From the NCBI GenBank assembly GCA_929200255.1, contig CAKMYZ010000012.1:53672-117671 (forward strand): a stretch of 64,000 bases of DNA. The letters are read 5' to 3'. This document shows positions 54,996-64,000 of this stretch, piece by piece. The position numbers and the translations under genes were made by a program. Position 1 is the first letter of the stretch. Each line of letters begins with the position of its first letter. The notes beneath the pieces are model-generated. The model was not told the origin of the DNA and searched no databases. It saw only the letters and a list, made by a program, of their open reading frames with translations. Origin of the DNA: an uncultured Alphaproteobacteria bacterium. GTDB taxonomy: Bacteria; Pseudomonadota; Alphaproteobacteria; Rhodobacterales; Rhodobacteraceae.

Positions 54996-56681
54996 ATGGC
55001 TTTGGACAACCGCAAAGGTGTTTGGAAATCTGGCAAAGGCAAAGGGCGGCACACGCCTAAGGGGCGCCAGTTGAATGATGCGGCCTGGGAAGAGGTTCGT
55101 GCGCTCTTGGGTGATCAGCTGCGTCGCCGCGATCTATTGATTGAGTTTTTGCACCTGATCCAGGACGCGCATGGCTGCCTTTCTGCGGCACATCTGCGCG
55201 CGCTGGCCGAAGAAATGCGGATGAGCCAGGCAGAAGTCTATGAAGTGGCAACCTTTTATGCCCATTTCGACGTGGTCAAGGAAGGTGAGCCGAAGCCACC
55301 CGCACTGACCATCCGTGTTTGTGATTCGCTGTCGTGTGAATTGGCGGGGGCGCAACAGCTCAAGGCGGCCTTGGAAGACGGTTTGGACGCCGCTGAGGTC
55401 CGCGTGCTGCGTGCCCCTTGCATGGGGCGCTGTGACACGGCGCCGGTGCTGGAACTGGGCCACAACCACATCGATCACGCAACCGTGGAAAAGGTAGAAG
55501 CGGCGATCGCCGCCGGCGATACCCACGCGCATCTGCCTGGTTATCAAGGCTATGATGCCTATGTCGCCGACGGCGGCTATGCTGAATTGGCGCTACTGCG
55601 CGACGGCGGCGACTGGGAGGCGGTGCAGAATAAGGTTCTTGCCTCTGGCCTGCGCGGTCTAGGCGGGGCGGGCTTTCCGTCAGGCAAGAAATGGGGCTTT
55701 GTGCGGGGCAATCCGGGTCCGCGTTATCTGGCGGTGAATGGTGATGAGGGCGAACCGGGCACCTTCAAGGACCGTTACTACCTGGAACGTACGCCGCATC
55801 TGTTTCTGGAAGGGATGCTGATCGCCGCTTGGGCGGTTGAGGCCGAAACCTGCTTTATCTACATGCGCGATGAATACCCAGCGGTGCTGGAAATCTTGAC
55901 GCGTGAAATCAAGGTGCTGGAAGATGCAGGTGTGGTCGCAGAAGGTTACATCGATCTGCGGCGCGGCGCGGGCGCATATATCTGCGGCGAAGAATCCGCG
56001 ATGATCGAAAGCATTGAAGGTAAACGTGGGATCCCACGGCATCGCCCGCCGTTTGTGGCGCAGGTTGGGGTCTTTGACCGCCCGACGCTGGTCCACAATG
56101 TTGAAACGCTGCTTTGGGTGGCGCGCATTTGCCGTGAAGGTCCCGAAGTGCTGAGCAGCACTGAAAAAAACGGTCGCACTGGCCTGCGATCTTATTCGGT
56201 GTCTGGGCGTGTCGCACAGCCGGGTGTTTACCTGCTGCCAGCGGGATCAACGATCACCGATATCATTGCGGCAGCGGGAGGTATGGCAGAGGGCCATGTC
56301 TTCAAGGCCTATCAACCCGGTGGGCCGTCCTCTGGTCTGTTGCCTGCATCCATCAATGATGTTCCGCTTGATTTCGATACGCTGCAACCATTGGGCACGT
56401 TCATTGGGTCCGCTGCCGTTGTCGTTCTGTCCGATCAGGATCGGGCGCGGGATGCGGCGCTGAATATGCTGCGGTTCTTTGAAGATGAAAGCTGTGGGCA
56501 ATGTACGCCGTGCCGTGTGGGCTGTGAAAAGGCGGTGAAGTTGATGCAAGCGGATCAGTGGGATCGGCCACTGCTTGCGGATCTTTGTACTGCGATGGCG
56601 GATGCATCGATATGCGGTCTGGGGCAGGCGGCGCCGAACCCGATCAAACTTGTCGTGAAGCACTTCCCAGACGAAATTTGA
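54996..56681 (+). CDS. NuoE/NuoF fusion-type NADH diaphorase subunit (formate dehydrogenase beta-like)
   Basis: A 561-residue protein with two modules. Residues about 15-180 are NuoE/thioredoxin-like, with [2Fe-2S] cysteines in CDSLSCE and CMGRCD. The rest is NuoF-like: FMN site GLRGLGGAGFPSGKKW and NGDEGEPGTFKDRY, NADH region GAGAYICGEESAMIES, and the [4Fe-4S] motif ESCGQCTPCRVGC. Such subunits oxidise or reduce NAD in soluble formate dehydrogenases and hydrogenases. The catalytic molybdenum subunit normally beside it is not present; the next gene is a YhhN family protein. AAGGGAAAGG precedes the ATG. Confidence 0.88.
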   Translation: MALDNRKGVWKSGKGKGRHTPKGRQLNDAAWEEVRALLGDQLRRRDLLIEFLHLIQDAHGCLSAAHLRALAEEMRMSQAEVYEVATFYAHFDVVKEGEPKPPALTIRVCDSLSCELAGAQQLKAALEDGLDAAEVRVLRAPCMGRCDTAPVLELGHNHIDHATVEKVEAAIAAGDTHAHLPGYQGYDAYVADGGYAELALLRDGGDWEAVQNKVLASGLRGLGGAGFPSGKKWGFVRGNPGPRYLAVNGDEGEPGTFKDRYYLERTPHLFLEGMLIAAWAVEAETCFIYMRDEYPAVLEILTREIKVLEDAGVVAEGYIDLRRGAGAYICGEESAMIESIEGKRGIPRHRPPFVAQVGVFDRPTLVHNVETLLWVARICREGPEVLSSTEKNGRTGLRSYSVSGRVAQPGVYLLPAGSTITDIIAAAGGMAEGHVFKAYQPGGPSSGLLPASINDVPLDFDTLQPLGTFIGSAAVVVLSDQDRARDAALNMLRFFEDESCGQCTPCRVGCEKAVKLMQADQWDRPLLADLCTAMADASICGLGQAAPNPIKLVVKHFPDEI

Positions 56682-57328
56682 CAGGGTTCACGATTGCCGA
56701 CGCCCTTGTTGGCCTGTCCCTGATTGCTGCGATCTGGTTTGGCTGCCGCTACTGCTGGCAACCGCCAAGTATTGCCAAATCAATTGTCAAGACGGCCTCT
56801 GTCGCTGGTCTGGCGGTGGCCGCGGTTGTATTGTCGGCGCCATCTTTGCTGATTGCCGCACTGGCACTTGGGGCAATGGGTGATTTCTTCCTGTCGCGAT
56901 CAGGTGACAGGGCCTTTCTGGCCGGGCTGTCGGCATTTGCACTCGCGCATCTGGCCTATATCGCACTGCTGTTGCAGATGGGTGCATCTGTCAGCGCTGA
57001 TCTGCCCAGCTTGATTGTGGTCCTCTTGGGTAGCGTCATGGCCGTTCTGTTATTCCGCACGACGGGCAAGTTACGCTGGCCGGTTGTTGGTTACGTCACG
57101 ATTATTGCCGCCATGGGGCTGTTGGCCGTGGGCCTGCCAGCGGGCTATGCGCTGGCCTTGCTGGCCGCGCTGTTGTTCATGCTTTCTGACACCGTATTGG
57201 GGTTTGAATACTTCATCTTGCCGCGCGAAAGTCACCTGAGGGTCGCAACGCCCTTTGCCATCTGGGTAACTTACTGGGCGGCACAAGCGCTGTTTTTGGC
57301 AGCACTTGCCCCATATTCCTTGCCCTGA
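56678..57328 (+). CDS. YhhN/TMEM86 family membrane protein (lysoplasmalogenase-like)
   Basis: A 216-residue integral membrane protein with about seven hydrophobic segments, including LGAMGDFFLSR with the conserved GDxFL and LLFMLSDTVLGFEYF with the conserved SDT. This fits the YhhN family, whose animal TMEM86B member is a lysoplasmalogenase. The most likely start is a TTG at 56678, its TTGA overlapping the diaphorase stop; an upstream in-frame ATG would overlap that gene by more than 120 bases. Confidence 0.82.
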   Translation: MTGFTIADALVGLSLIAAIWFGCRYCWQPPSIAKSIVKTASVAGLAVAAVVLSAPSLLIAALALGAMGDFFLSRSGDRAFLAGLSAFALAHLAYIALLLQMGASVSADLPSLIVVLLGSVMAVLLFRTTGKLRWPVVGYVTIIAAMGLLAVGLPAGYALALLAALLFMLSDTVLGFEYFILPRESHLRVATPFAIWVTYWAAQALFLAALAPYSLP

Positions 57329-57393
57329 ACCTTTGCATCTGTGCAGAGGTGCGATTAGGTGAGGTTTAACACCACTGCTTAGGGCGCTTTGCG

Positions 57394-58650
<1,257 letters not shown>

Positions 58651-58683
58651 GCCGGGTAGGCAGAGCATTAGGTTTGTTGGGCC

Positions 58684-59595
58684 ATGCATGACCTTGGTGC
58701 CTGGCTTGTGGCGATTTCGGGAACGCCGGAAGGCGCGCGACTTGCGACGGTTCTGGCGCTTGTCTCCGCCGTCGCCCATGCCGTTTTTGGCGCGATGCAA
58801 AAGGGGCGCTATGATCCTTGGCTGACGCGGGGTGCCATTGATGGCTGGCTTTGCGTGTTATCGGCGCCTGTTGCGCTTTTTGTTGTGCCGTGGCCTGAGC
58901 CGTGGATGTTCCTGCTCTTGGGCGGGGCAATCGTTATCCATTTTTCCTACAAGGCCACAATCGCGCTGGCCTATGAACGCGCAGCCTTCACAGTGGTTTA
59001 CCCGGTGGTGCGTGGGACAGGGCCTCTTGTCACTGTGATCGCCGCCTCCCTGTTCTTCAATGAGCATTTTAGCGCCATGCAATGGGTCGGCGTGGCCTGT
59101 CTGTCGGGTGGAATTCTCTTGTTGGCTGTGCGCAACATCTCTGAAGAGGTGATGGACCCGCGCACGCTGAAATTGGGCCTGTTCTGGGCTCTTATGGGCG
59201 GATTTCTGGTGGCGCTCTATACGACCTATGATGCCTTCGCGATCCGGCAATCACCTGACCCGTTTACGTTTTTGGCCTGGTTCTTTTTCCTCACGGCGAT
59301 AGATTTTCCCATTCTCGCAACATTGCGTTATCGCCGCATGGCGGCGCAACCTGTGTTGGCCCCGCTTGTGGTGCGCGGGTTTATCGGTGCCCTGATCGCT
59401 TGGGTCAGTTTTGGTGGGGTTCTGATGGCGACCCGGTTGGACAAGGTCGGAGAAGCGGCCGTCTTGCGTGAAACGTCGATCATTTTTGCAGCCTTTATCG
59501 GCTGGTTCATTATGGGCGAGAAAGTGGGCCCGCGCCGCCTGATCCTGATGAGTGTGGTTGCACTTGGTGCCGTCATCGTGGAAATGGGAGGGTAA
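58684..59595 (+). CDS. EamA/DMT family transporter
   Basis: A 303-residue membrane protein with about ten hydrophobic segments arranged as two EamA repeats. The first repeat shows ALAYERAAFTVVYPVVRGTGPLV and a late GVACLSGGILLL; the second ends with EKVGPRRLILMSVVALGAVIV. These exporters move metabolites or amines; substrate unknown. It follows ftsY by 33 bases and precedes the YciB gene by 11. Confidence 0.88.
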   Translation: MHDLGAWLVAISGTPEGARLATVLALVSAVAHAVFGAMQKGRYDPWLTRGAIDGWLCVLSAPVALFVVPWPEPWMFLLLGGAIVIHFSYKATIALAYERAAFTVVYPVVRGTGPLVTVIAASLFFNEHFSAMQWVGVACLSGGILLLAVRNISEEVMDPRTLKLGLFWALMGGFLVALYTTYDAFAIRQSPDPFTFLAWFFFLTAIDFPILATLRYRRMAAQPVLAPLVVRGFIGALIAWVSFGGVLMATRLDKVGEAAVLRETSIIFAAFIGWFIMGEKVGPRRLILMSVVALGAVIVEMGG

Positions 59596-59606
59596 GGAGT
59601 ACACCG

Positions 59607-60218
59607 ATGGCCAAGAAGACGATCAATCCGATACTCAAGCAGGTGCTTGAATTGGGTCCGACAGTTGCATTCTTTCTGATCTACCTGCGGATCAAAGAAG
59701 ATGCCTTCATGATTGCGGGCACTGAATATACCGGGTTCATTGTCGCAGCGCTCATCTTTGTGCCGATCCTGCTGGTGGCCATGGGCGTTCTTTGGTGGTT
59801 GACGGGCAAGTTAAGCCGGATGCAGGTCTTTACGGCCTTCATGGTGATCTTCTTTGGCGGGCTGACGGCCTATTTCAACGATGAGCGCTTCTTTAAGATG
59901 AAGACCAGTATCGTTTACGGCGTCATGGCTGGTTTGTTGGGGATTGGTTTGCTGCGCGGGCAGAGTTACTTGCAGTATGTGATGGAGGAACTCATCCCCA
60001 TGCAGCAAGAGGGTTGGATGATCTTCACGCGGCGCCTTTGTTTTGGGTTTGCGGTACTTGCCGTTGCCAATGAAGTTATATGGCGAACGCAGTCAACAGA
60101 GACTTGGGTGAAACTGGAAACCTTCGCTTTTCCGATCGTTTTGATGATATTCATCTGGGTGCAGATTATTGGCCTGCAACGATACCTTATCGAAGAAGTA
60201 GGCGCCGCCGAGGATTAG
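59607..60218 (+). CDS. yciB: Inner membrane-spanning protein YciB / septation protein IspZ
   Basis: A 203-residue membrane protein with about five to six segments. Family elements include ILKQVLELGPTVAFFLIYLR near the start, GGLTAYFNDERFFKMKTSI and EVIWRTQSTETWVKLETFAFP. YciB takes part in cell envelope synthesis and division in gammaproteobacteria. Its stop overlaps that of the convergent PilZ gene (TTAG). Confidence 0.93.
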   Translation: MAKKTINPILKQVLELGPTVAFFLIYLRIKEDAFMIAGTEYTGFIVAALIFVPILLVAMGVLWWLTGKLSRMQVFTAFMVIFFGGLTAYFNDERFFKMKTSIVYGVMAGLLGIGLLRGQSYLQYVMEELIPMQQEGWMIFTRRLCFGFAVLAVANEVIWRTQSTETWVKLETFAFPIVLMIFIWVQIIGLQRYLIEEVGAAED

Positions 60219-60553
60219 CGCATTTCGGCATTGCGAAATCCAATCGCACCGCGCCGCATCACATGGCGCGCATCGCGGCGATGGCGCAACGTGTCCACCT
60301 GATCCTCACTGATCTGCGGTCGAAACACGATACCGGCCCGATCATTGTACACCCAACGTACAACTGCTTCCACATGATGGGACAGCAGGTTCATGCCCAA
60401 TTTGTCCCCCCGCTTGATATTGCGGATTCCGCTTAGCCTGGCGCCTGTTGCATTGACGTCTGAAACCGTCACTTTTTGCGGGCCTGCTGGCGTGCGCAGG
60501 TTGATTGGGAACTCGGTTGGATAGCGATGCTGACGGTACTGCACAACCAACAC
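60215..60553 (-). CDS. PilZ domain protein with altered motifs
   Basis: A 112-residue single-domain protein. The PilZ pattern is recognisable (RQHRYPTEFPINLRT, then VSDVNATGARLSG, and VVRWVYNDRAGIVFRP). The canonical c-di-GMP motifs RxxxR and (D/N)xSxxG are altered: the arginines read RQHR, and the serine position holds Asn. Nucleotide binding may therefore be weak or lost. It is a stand-alone gene, convergent with yciB. Confidence 0.8.
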   Translation of the reverse strand: MLVVQYRQHRYPTEFPINLRTPAGPQKVTVSDVNATGARLSGIRNIKRGDKLGMNLLSHHVEAVVRWVYNDRAGIVFRPQISEDQVDTLRHRRDARHVMRRGAIGFRNAEMR

Positions 60554-60603
60554 TCCTTCTAGTTGAGTAAGGAGATTCGTACCGACGATAACCTAACAAT
60601 TCG

Positions 60604-61311
60604 TTACTTACGTTTACCAAAAAGAACATTGTGCGCACCGCTATCCCGTCGAAAATCGCCCCGCTTTTCAGCGGCAAGGGCTCGCCCACGCTGCACGGCA
60701 GGACGGGCGCTAACCTGTGCAAGCCAGCGCGCCATATGCGGCTTGTCATCCAGCGATTGCTGTTGCCCTTCCCACAGCGACGCCCACCCCCAGATCGACA
60801 TATCAGCAATGGAGTAGAAATCTCCGGCAACAAATTCGCACTTGGCCAACTGCCGGTCCAGCACGCCATAAAGCCGCGCGGTTTCGTTGCGATAGCGGTC
60901 CTTGGCGTAGGGCAGATCATTGGGCGGATCCATTGCGGGGGCATACTTCAGGAAATGATGTGCTTGCCCTGCCATCGGCCCCAAGCCCCCCATCTGCCAC
61001 ATCAACCATTGGTCTACGGCGATACGCTCGCGTTCATTTCCGCCATAGAACTGGCCCGTCTTGCGTGCCAGATATTGCAAAATCGCGCCGGATTCGAAGA
61101 TAGAGATTGGCGCGCCATCAGGCCCATCATGATCAATGATCGCGGGCATCCGGTTATTCGGCGCTATCTTCAGAAAATCGGGCTTGAACTGATCACCCGC
61201 CCCGATATCGATGAGGTGCAATTCGTAAGGCAGGCCGAATTCCTCGAGTGCGATAGACACCTTCCACCCATTGGGGGTGGGCCAGAAGTAGAGGTCAATT
61301 GGTGCGGTCAT
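60604..61311 (-). CDS. Glutathione S-transferase family protein (YfcG-like)
   Basis: A 235-residue transferase. The thioredoxin-like N domain has LYFWPTPNGWKVSIALEE with the Thr/Asn pair typical of nu-class YfcG/YghU enzymes, then PNNRMPAIID and the glutathione-contact FESGAILQYLA. The C-terminal helical domain has SIADMSIWGWASLWE. Disulfide reductase activity on glutathione substrates is expected from relatives. It is divergent from metZ. Confidence 0.9.
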   Translation of the reverse strand: MTAPIDLYFWPTPNGWKVSIALEEFGLPYELHLIDIGAGDQFKPDFLKIAPNNRMPAIIDHDGPDGAPISIFESGAILQYLARKTGQFYGGNERERIAVDQWLMWQMGGLGPMAGQAHHFLKYAPAMDPPNDLPYAKDRYRNETARLYGVLDRQLAKCEFVAGDFYSIADMSIWGWASLWEGQQQSLDDKPHMARWLAQVSARPAVQRGRALAAEKRGDFRRDSGAHNVLFGKRK

Positions 61312-61423
61312 AGGGGGCTCCTTCGGGTTATGGCTTCCAGTAGAATGGCAGGTGCGCGCAAAAGGACAAGAGGCCGCCCGCAGCTTCTTGACGTTATCAT
61401 ATCGGCGGCGTATGCCTTGCTTT

Positions 61424-61476
61424 GTGGCGATTTGTTACCGGATTGCGGGCCACGTTAAATATGCCGCTAAAGAGGG
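61424..61476 (+). ncRNA. SAM-II riboswitch aptamer
   Basis: The P1 stem GTGGC/GCCAC encloses GATTTGTTACCGGATTGC, and is followed by GTTAAATATGCCGCTAAAGAGGG. Stem, the GATTT..ACCG.ATTGC loop and the downstream TAAAT..GCTAAA.A.GGG pseudoknot segment match the SAM-II class in order and spacing. SAM-II elements control methionine genes in Alphaproteobacteria, and metZ follows at 61554. The aptamer binds S-adenosylmethionine to lower expression. Confidence 0.85.
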
Positions 61477-61491
61477 TTGCAGGTTTGAATG

Positions 61492-61524
61492 CCTCGATAC
61501 CTTTTCCCGGTGTCGGGGTTTTTT
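61492..61524 (+). terminator. Riboswitch-controlled terminator before metZ
   Basis: CCTCGATACC (61492-61501) and GGTGTCGGGG (61509-61518) form a 10-bp stem with wobbles around a seven-base loop, followed by six T residues. It lies 15 bases after the aptamer and 30 bases before the metZ ATG, the proper place for an expression platform. Confidence 0.85.
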
Positions 61525-61553
61525 ATTGCGCAATTGGCGCATGAGGGAAGACA

Positions 61554-62729
61554 ATGAAGACGTGGAACAAACGCACCAAAGCCGTACATGCCGGCATCCG
61601 CCGCAGTCAGTATAATGAGGTCAGCGAAGCGATTTATCTGACGCAGGGTTTTGTTTATGACACCGCCGAAGACGCCGAGGCGCGGTTCATTCAGGCTGGC
61701 GAGGATGAGTTCATCTATGCTCGTTACGGCAACCCCACCGTTGCGATGTTCGAGGATCGGATTGCAGCACTGGAAGGGGCCGAGGAGGGGTTTGCAACTG
61801 CGTCGGGCATGGCGGCCGTTAATGGCGCGTTGACCGCGATGCTGCGGGCAGGCGATCATGTGGTGTCGGCGCGCGCATTGTTCGGATCATGTCTTTATAT
61901 CCTTGAGGAAGTGCTGACCCGCTTTGGGGTCAATGTCACATTTGTCGATGGCACTGACCTCGCACAATGGGAGGCCGCCATCCGGCCTGACACCAAGGCG
62001 GTTTTCTTTGAAAGCGTCTCCAACCCCACGCTGGAGGTTATTGATATCGCGGCAGTCTCGACGATGGCTCATGCGGTTGGTGCCACCGTCATTGTCGACA
62101 ATGTTTTTGCGACACCTGTTTTTTCCGATGCCATTGCACAGGGGGCTGATGTTGTCGTCTACTCTGCGACCAAGCACATCGACGGGCAGGGCCGTGCGCT
62201 GGGCGGGGTGATCCTTGGCACCAAGGAATTTATTCGCGGCACGGTTGAACCCTATATGAAGCATACCGGCGGATCGATGTCGCCATTCACCGCCTGGATG
62301 ATGCTTAAGGGGTTGGAAACGATCGACCTGCGTGTGCGGGCGCAGGCGGCATCGGCGCAAGTGTTGGCCGACGGGTTGGCCGCCGATGGTGTTTTGTCCA
62401 ACGTGATTTACCCCGGCCTGCCCAGCCATCCGCAAGCGGCGCTGGCGCTGGCGCAAATGGGTGTGGGTGGTACGGTTCTGTCGATTGATGCGGGCACGCA
62501 GGCGGCGGCGTTCAAGCTGCTGAATGCACTGGATATCTGGACAATATCGAACAACCTTGGTGATGCCAAATCGATTGCAACCCATCCGGCGACGACTACG
62601 CATCAGCGCCTACCGGATGAGACGAAGATCAGGCTTGGCATTACACCGGGGCTGATCCGTCTGAGTGTCGGACTGGAGGACGCTGGCGATCTGCTGGCGG
62701 ATCTTCGCGCGGCAATAGCGACTTTGTGA
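61554..62729 (+). CDS. metZ: O-succinylhomoserine sulfhydrylase
   Basis: A 391-residue PLP enzyme of the gamma family that makes homocysteine from O-succinylhomoserine and sulfide. The PLP lysine lies in VVYSATKHIDGQGR; FIYARYGNPTV and ATASGMAAVNGAL are typical, and the end has ITPGLIRLSVGLEDAGDLL. The family includes cystathionine synthases, but the motif set and riboswitch context favour MetZ. GAGGGAAG precedes the ATG, so the SAM-II element controls its transcription. Confidence 0.93.
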   Translation: MKTWNKRTKAVHAGIRRSQYNEVSEAIYLTQGFVYDTAEDAEARFIQAGEDEFIYARYGNPTVAMFEDRIAALEGAEEGFATASGMAAVNGALTAMLRAGDHVVSARALFGSCLYILEEVLTRFGVNVTFVDGTDLAQWEAAIRPDTKAVFFESVSNPTLEVIDIAAVSTMAHAVGATVIVDNVFATPVFSDAIAQGADVVVYSATKHIDGQGRALGGVILGTKEFIRGTVEPYMKHTGGSMSPFTAWMMLKGLETIDLRVRAQAASAQVLADGLAADGVLSNVIYPGLPSHPQAALALAQMGVGGTVLSIDAGTQAAAFKLLNALDIWTISNNLGDAKSIATHPATTTHQRLPDETKIRLGITPGLIRLSVGLEDAGDLLADLRAAIATL

Positions 62730-63002
62730 ACGGGTAAAGTAGGGCGCAAAAGTGATTGACGTGTCGCAGTGGACACGACAGGACGACCACGCGCTATGGA
62801 GTGACAGATAGTTTGTGTCAAAGACGCGGAACCTGGCGAAACCGGCCATTCAGCATGGCATAATGAGTGGCGGCAGTGCGGACTTTCCAGCCGTTCGCTA
62901 GCTCACTTTGAATGACAGCTGAGCTATCGAGGTGGTAAGCTGGCAGACCGCAATTCACTCCTGTAGCATGTTGCAATAAGCCATTCTAACTTAGGGCAAC
63001 AA

Positions 63003-63991
63003 ATGATCGAATACCAAGGCTGGGCTACAATCCGCGAAGCATATCGCGAAGAGGATGAGGATGACGGCGCGCTCGACGCCATCTCTACGGAATTGGTAGC
63101 GCGCGTCGAGGAACTGGCAAAACGCCATTGGTGCGAGGCCACCATTCGAAACATCAATGGCGCTTGGCGGCTCTTCATTATGGGCTATCGCAACCATGCA
63201 ACCATGCAACTGGGGACTGGCCCGATGTGGTCGCGCTGTTTGAATGGATCGCAGCAAAGGCGCCAGGGTCCTACGGCATTCTGTCCTGCCATGATGATGA
63301 AGATTCAAATGGACGGGACAATGAGTTTCAGGTGTTTACGCTGCGCCGCGGATGCCTCACGCCCAGCCATGACCCTTACTTGTCACCCTATTTTCCGATG
63401 GTGGAAGAGCCGCCGCAGGACTCACGATACTTCGCTGAAACGCTTGATCAGGCTTTGATCCGCGAAATCATCCGGCCCATGGGTTTTCGCGATCTCGGAA
63501 AGAAGCGCTATGCTCTCGACATGTTCTGGGACTACCGGATGGAAATTCAGGTGGGTAAGGCCTTTGCGTTTGATGACGAAGAGCCCGAGGTCTCTGTCTA
63601 TTTGACGCTTCATTGTCCGAGATACGGGCAGGTGATGGATGCGTTAAGAGCCCAACATCCGGATTTGACCTGGGTGATGAGCGGAAAGAAAAAGAAAGGA
63701 GGCTGGGGCGATGGACTGCGACTTGGCCAAGTGGATTTCTACAGACACGAAGGCCGATTTAACGTCACCAGCTTCAAGGACCATAAAGGGACACTTAGAA
63801 GAGAACGGTTCGATGTAAGAACGCATTTTGAGCGTCTTGCGGCGATGGACCACCCTGATCAGTTCCTTGAGGAATATTCGTTTGGACTAAGCAATCAGGT
63901 TCTTGCAACGTTGGATAGCTGCTGGCCTTACCTTTTCTTATGCACATTGTCCGTCGTCAGGGTTTTTGGAACCAATGGCAGCTTAACTTAA
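63003..63991 (+). pseudogene. Imm7-type immunity protein fused to a second domain, frameshifted
   Basis: The first frame reads MIEYQGWATIREAYREEDED, typical of Imm7 immunity proteins, up to GYRNHA near 63190. After an 8-bp tandem duplication (CAACCATG at 63191-63198 and again at 63199-63206) the coding frame shifts to another frame that continues DWPDVVALFEWIAAKAPGS, DNEFQVFTLRRG and SPYFPMVEE, the rest of the Imm7 domain, and then about 190 residues of unrelated sequence with RPMGFRDLGKKRYALDMFWD to a stop at 63989-63991. Removing one copy restores one frame of 326 residues. The C-terminal domain is not recognised with certainty. No toxin gene lies in the window. Confidence 0.78.
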
Positions 63992-64000
63992 GAGAGAGTT

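Noticed and set aside
62730..63002. Possible repeat or gene between metZ and the Imm7 gene
   Set aside because: Nothing beyond ordinary intergenic sequence could be supported in these 273 bases.

Overview
The window looks like a stretch of chromosome from an alphaproteobacterium of the Rhodobacteraceae (Roseobacter-type). The support is indirect but consistent: a tRNA-His without the extra G(-1), RpoH with its family box, MmcB, HlyU, DUF4389 and DUF6324 families, a CarD regulator, a SAM-II riboswitch before metZ, and a soxBDAG sarcosine oxidase operon. No phage, plasmid backbone, CRISPR array or rRNA operon was seen. About 60 protein genes are on both strands, mostly housekeeping, with small accessory patches.

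Layout. 1-2.1 kb: a periplasmic binding protein translationally coupled to a membrane sensor that runs off the left edge. 2.5-7.1 kb: HrpB helicase, a LysE exporter, and a small monooxygenase-fold protein with a WYL regulator. 7.1-7.8 kb: a decayed IS5-family element. 7.8-11.1 kb: a membrane protein and a TadE/TadE/TadG-like trio. 11.5-18.5 kb: glutamate dehydrogenase and sarcosine oxidase (demethylation of sarcosine to glycine, passing one-carbon units to folate). 18.6-22.7 kb: dnaG-rpoD. 22.8-24 kb: a frameshifted HlyU gene, a small secreted ORF and YjbQ. 24.1-34.1 kb: nrdR-ribD, ribE, ribBA-ribH-nusB, covering much of riboflavin synthesis, interrupted by the opposite-strand capsule genes kpsC-kpsS and some unknown genes. 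34.4-36.4 kb: an ArsR/SRPBCC pair with an operator, mmcB and DUF6324. 36.7-39 kb: tRNA-His, rluD, rpoH. 39-45.6 kb: Gfo/Idh/MocA oxidoreductase, DUF4389 protein, oligoendopeptidase F, threonine ammonia-lyase, a lipase-like hydrolase, an SCP2 protein and a TPR protein. 45.6-49.9 kb: Suv3-like helicase, S4 RNA-binding protein, 7Fe ferredoxin, CarD. 49.9-54.9 kb: purD, an unknown membrane protein, xseA, a small secreted protein, an AlkB-like hydroxylase. 55-60.2 kb: a NuoE/NuoF-type diaphorase, a YhhN family protein, FtsY, an EamA transporter, YciB/IspZ. 60.2-64 kb: PilZ protein, glutathione transferase, SAM-II riboswitch plus metZ, and an Imm7-type immunity gene broken by an 8-bp duplication.

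The most unusual items are the coupled binding protein and sensor at the left edge; three genes or elements in decay (IS5 remnant, hlyU, imm7), one with a visible tandem-duplication cause; the riboswitch with its terminator; the hexanucleotide repeat inside ftsY; and a diaphorase gene without an adjacent formate dehydrogenase catalytic subunit. No wholly new multi-gene system can be claimed from sequence alone; the left-edge sensor pair and the Imm7 fusion are the best candidates.
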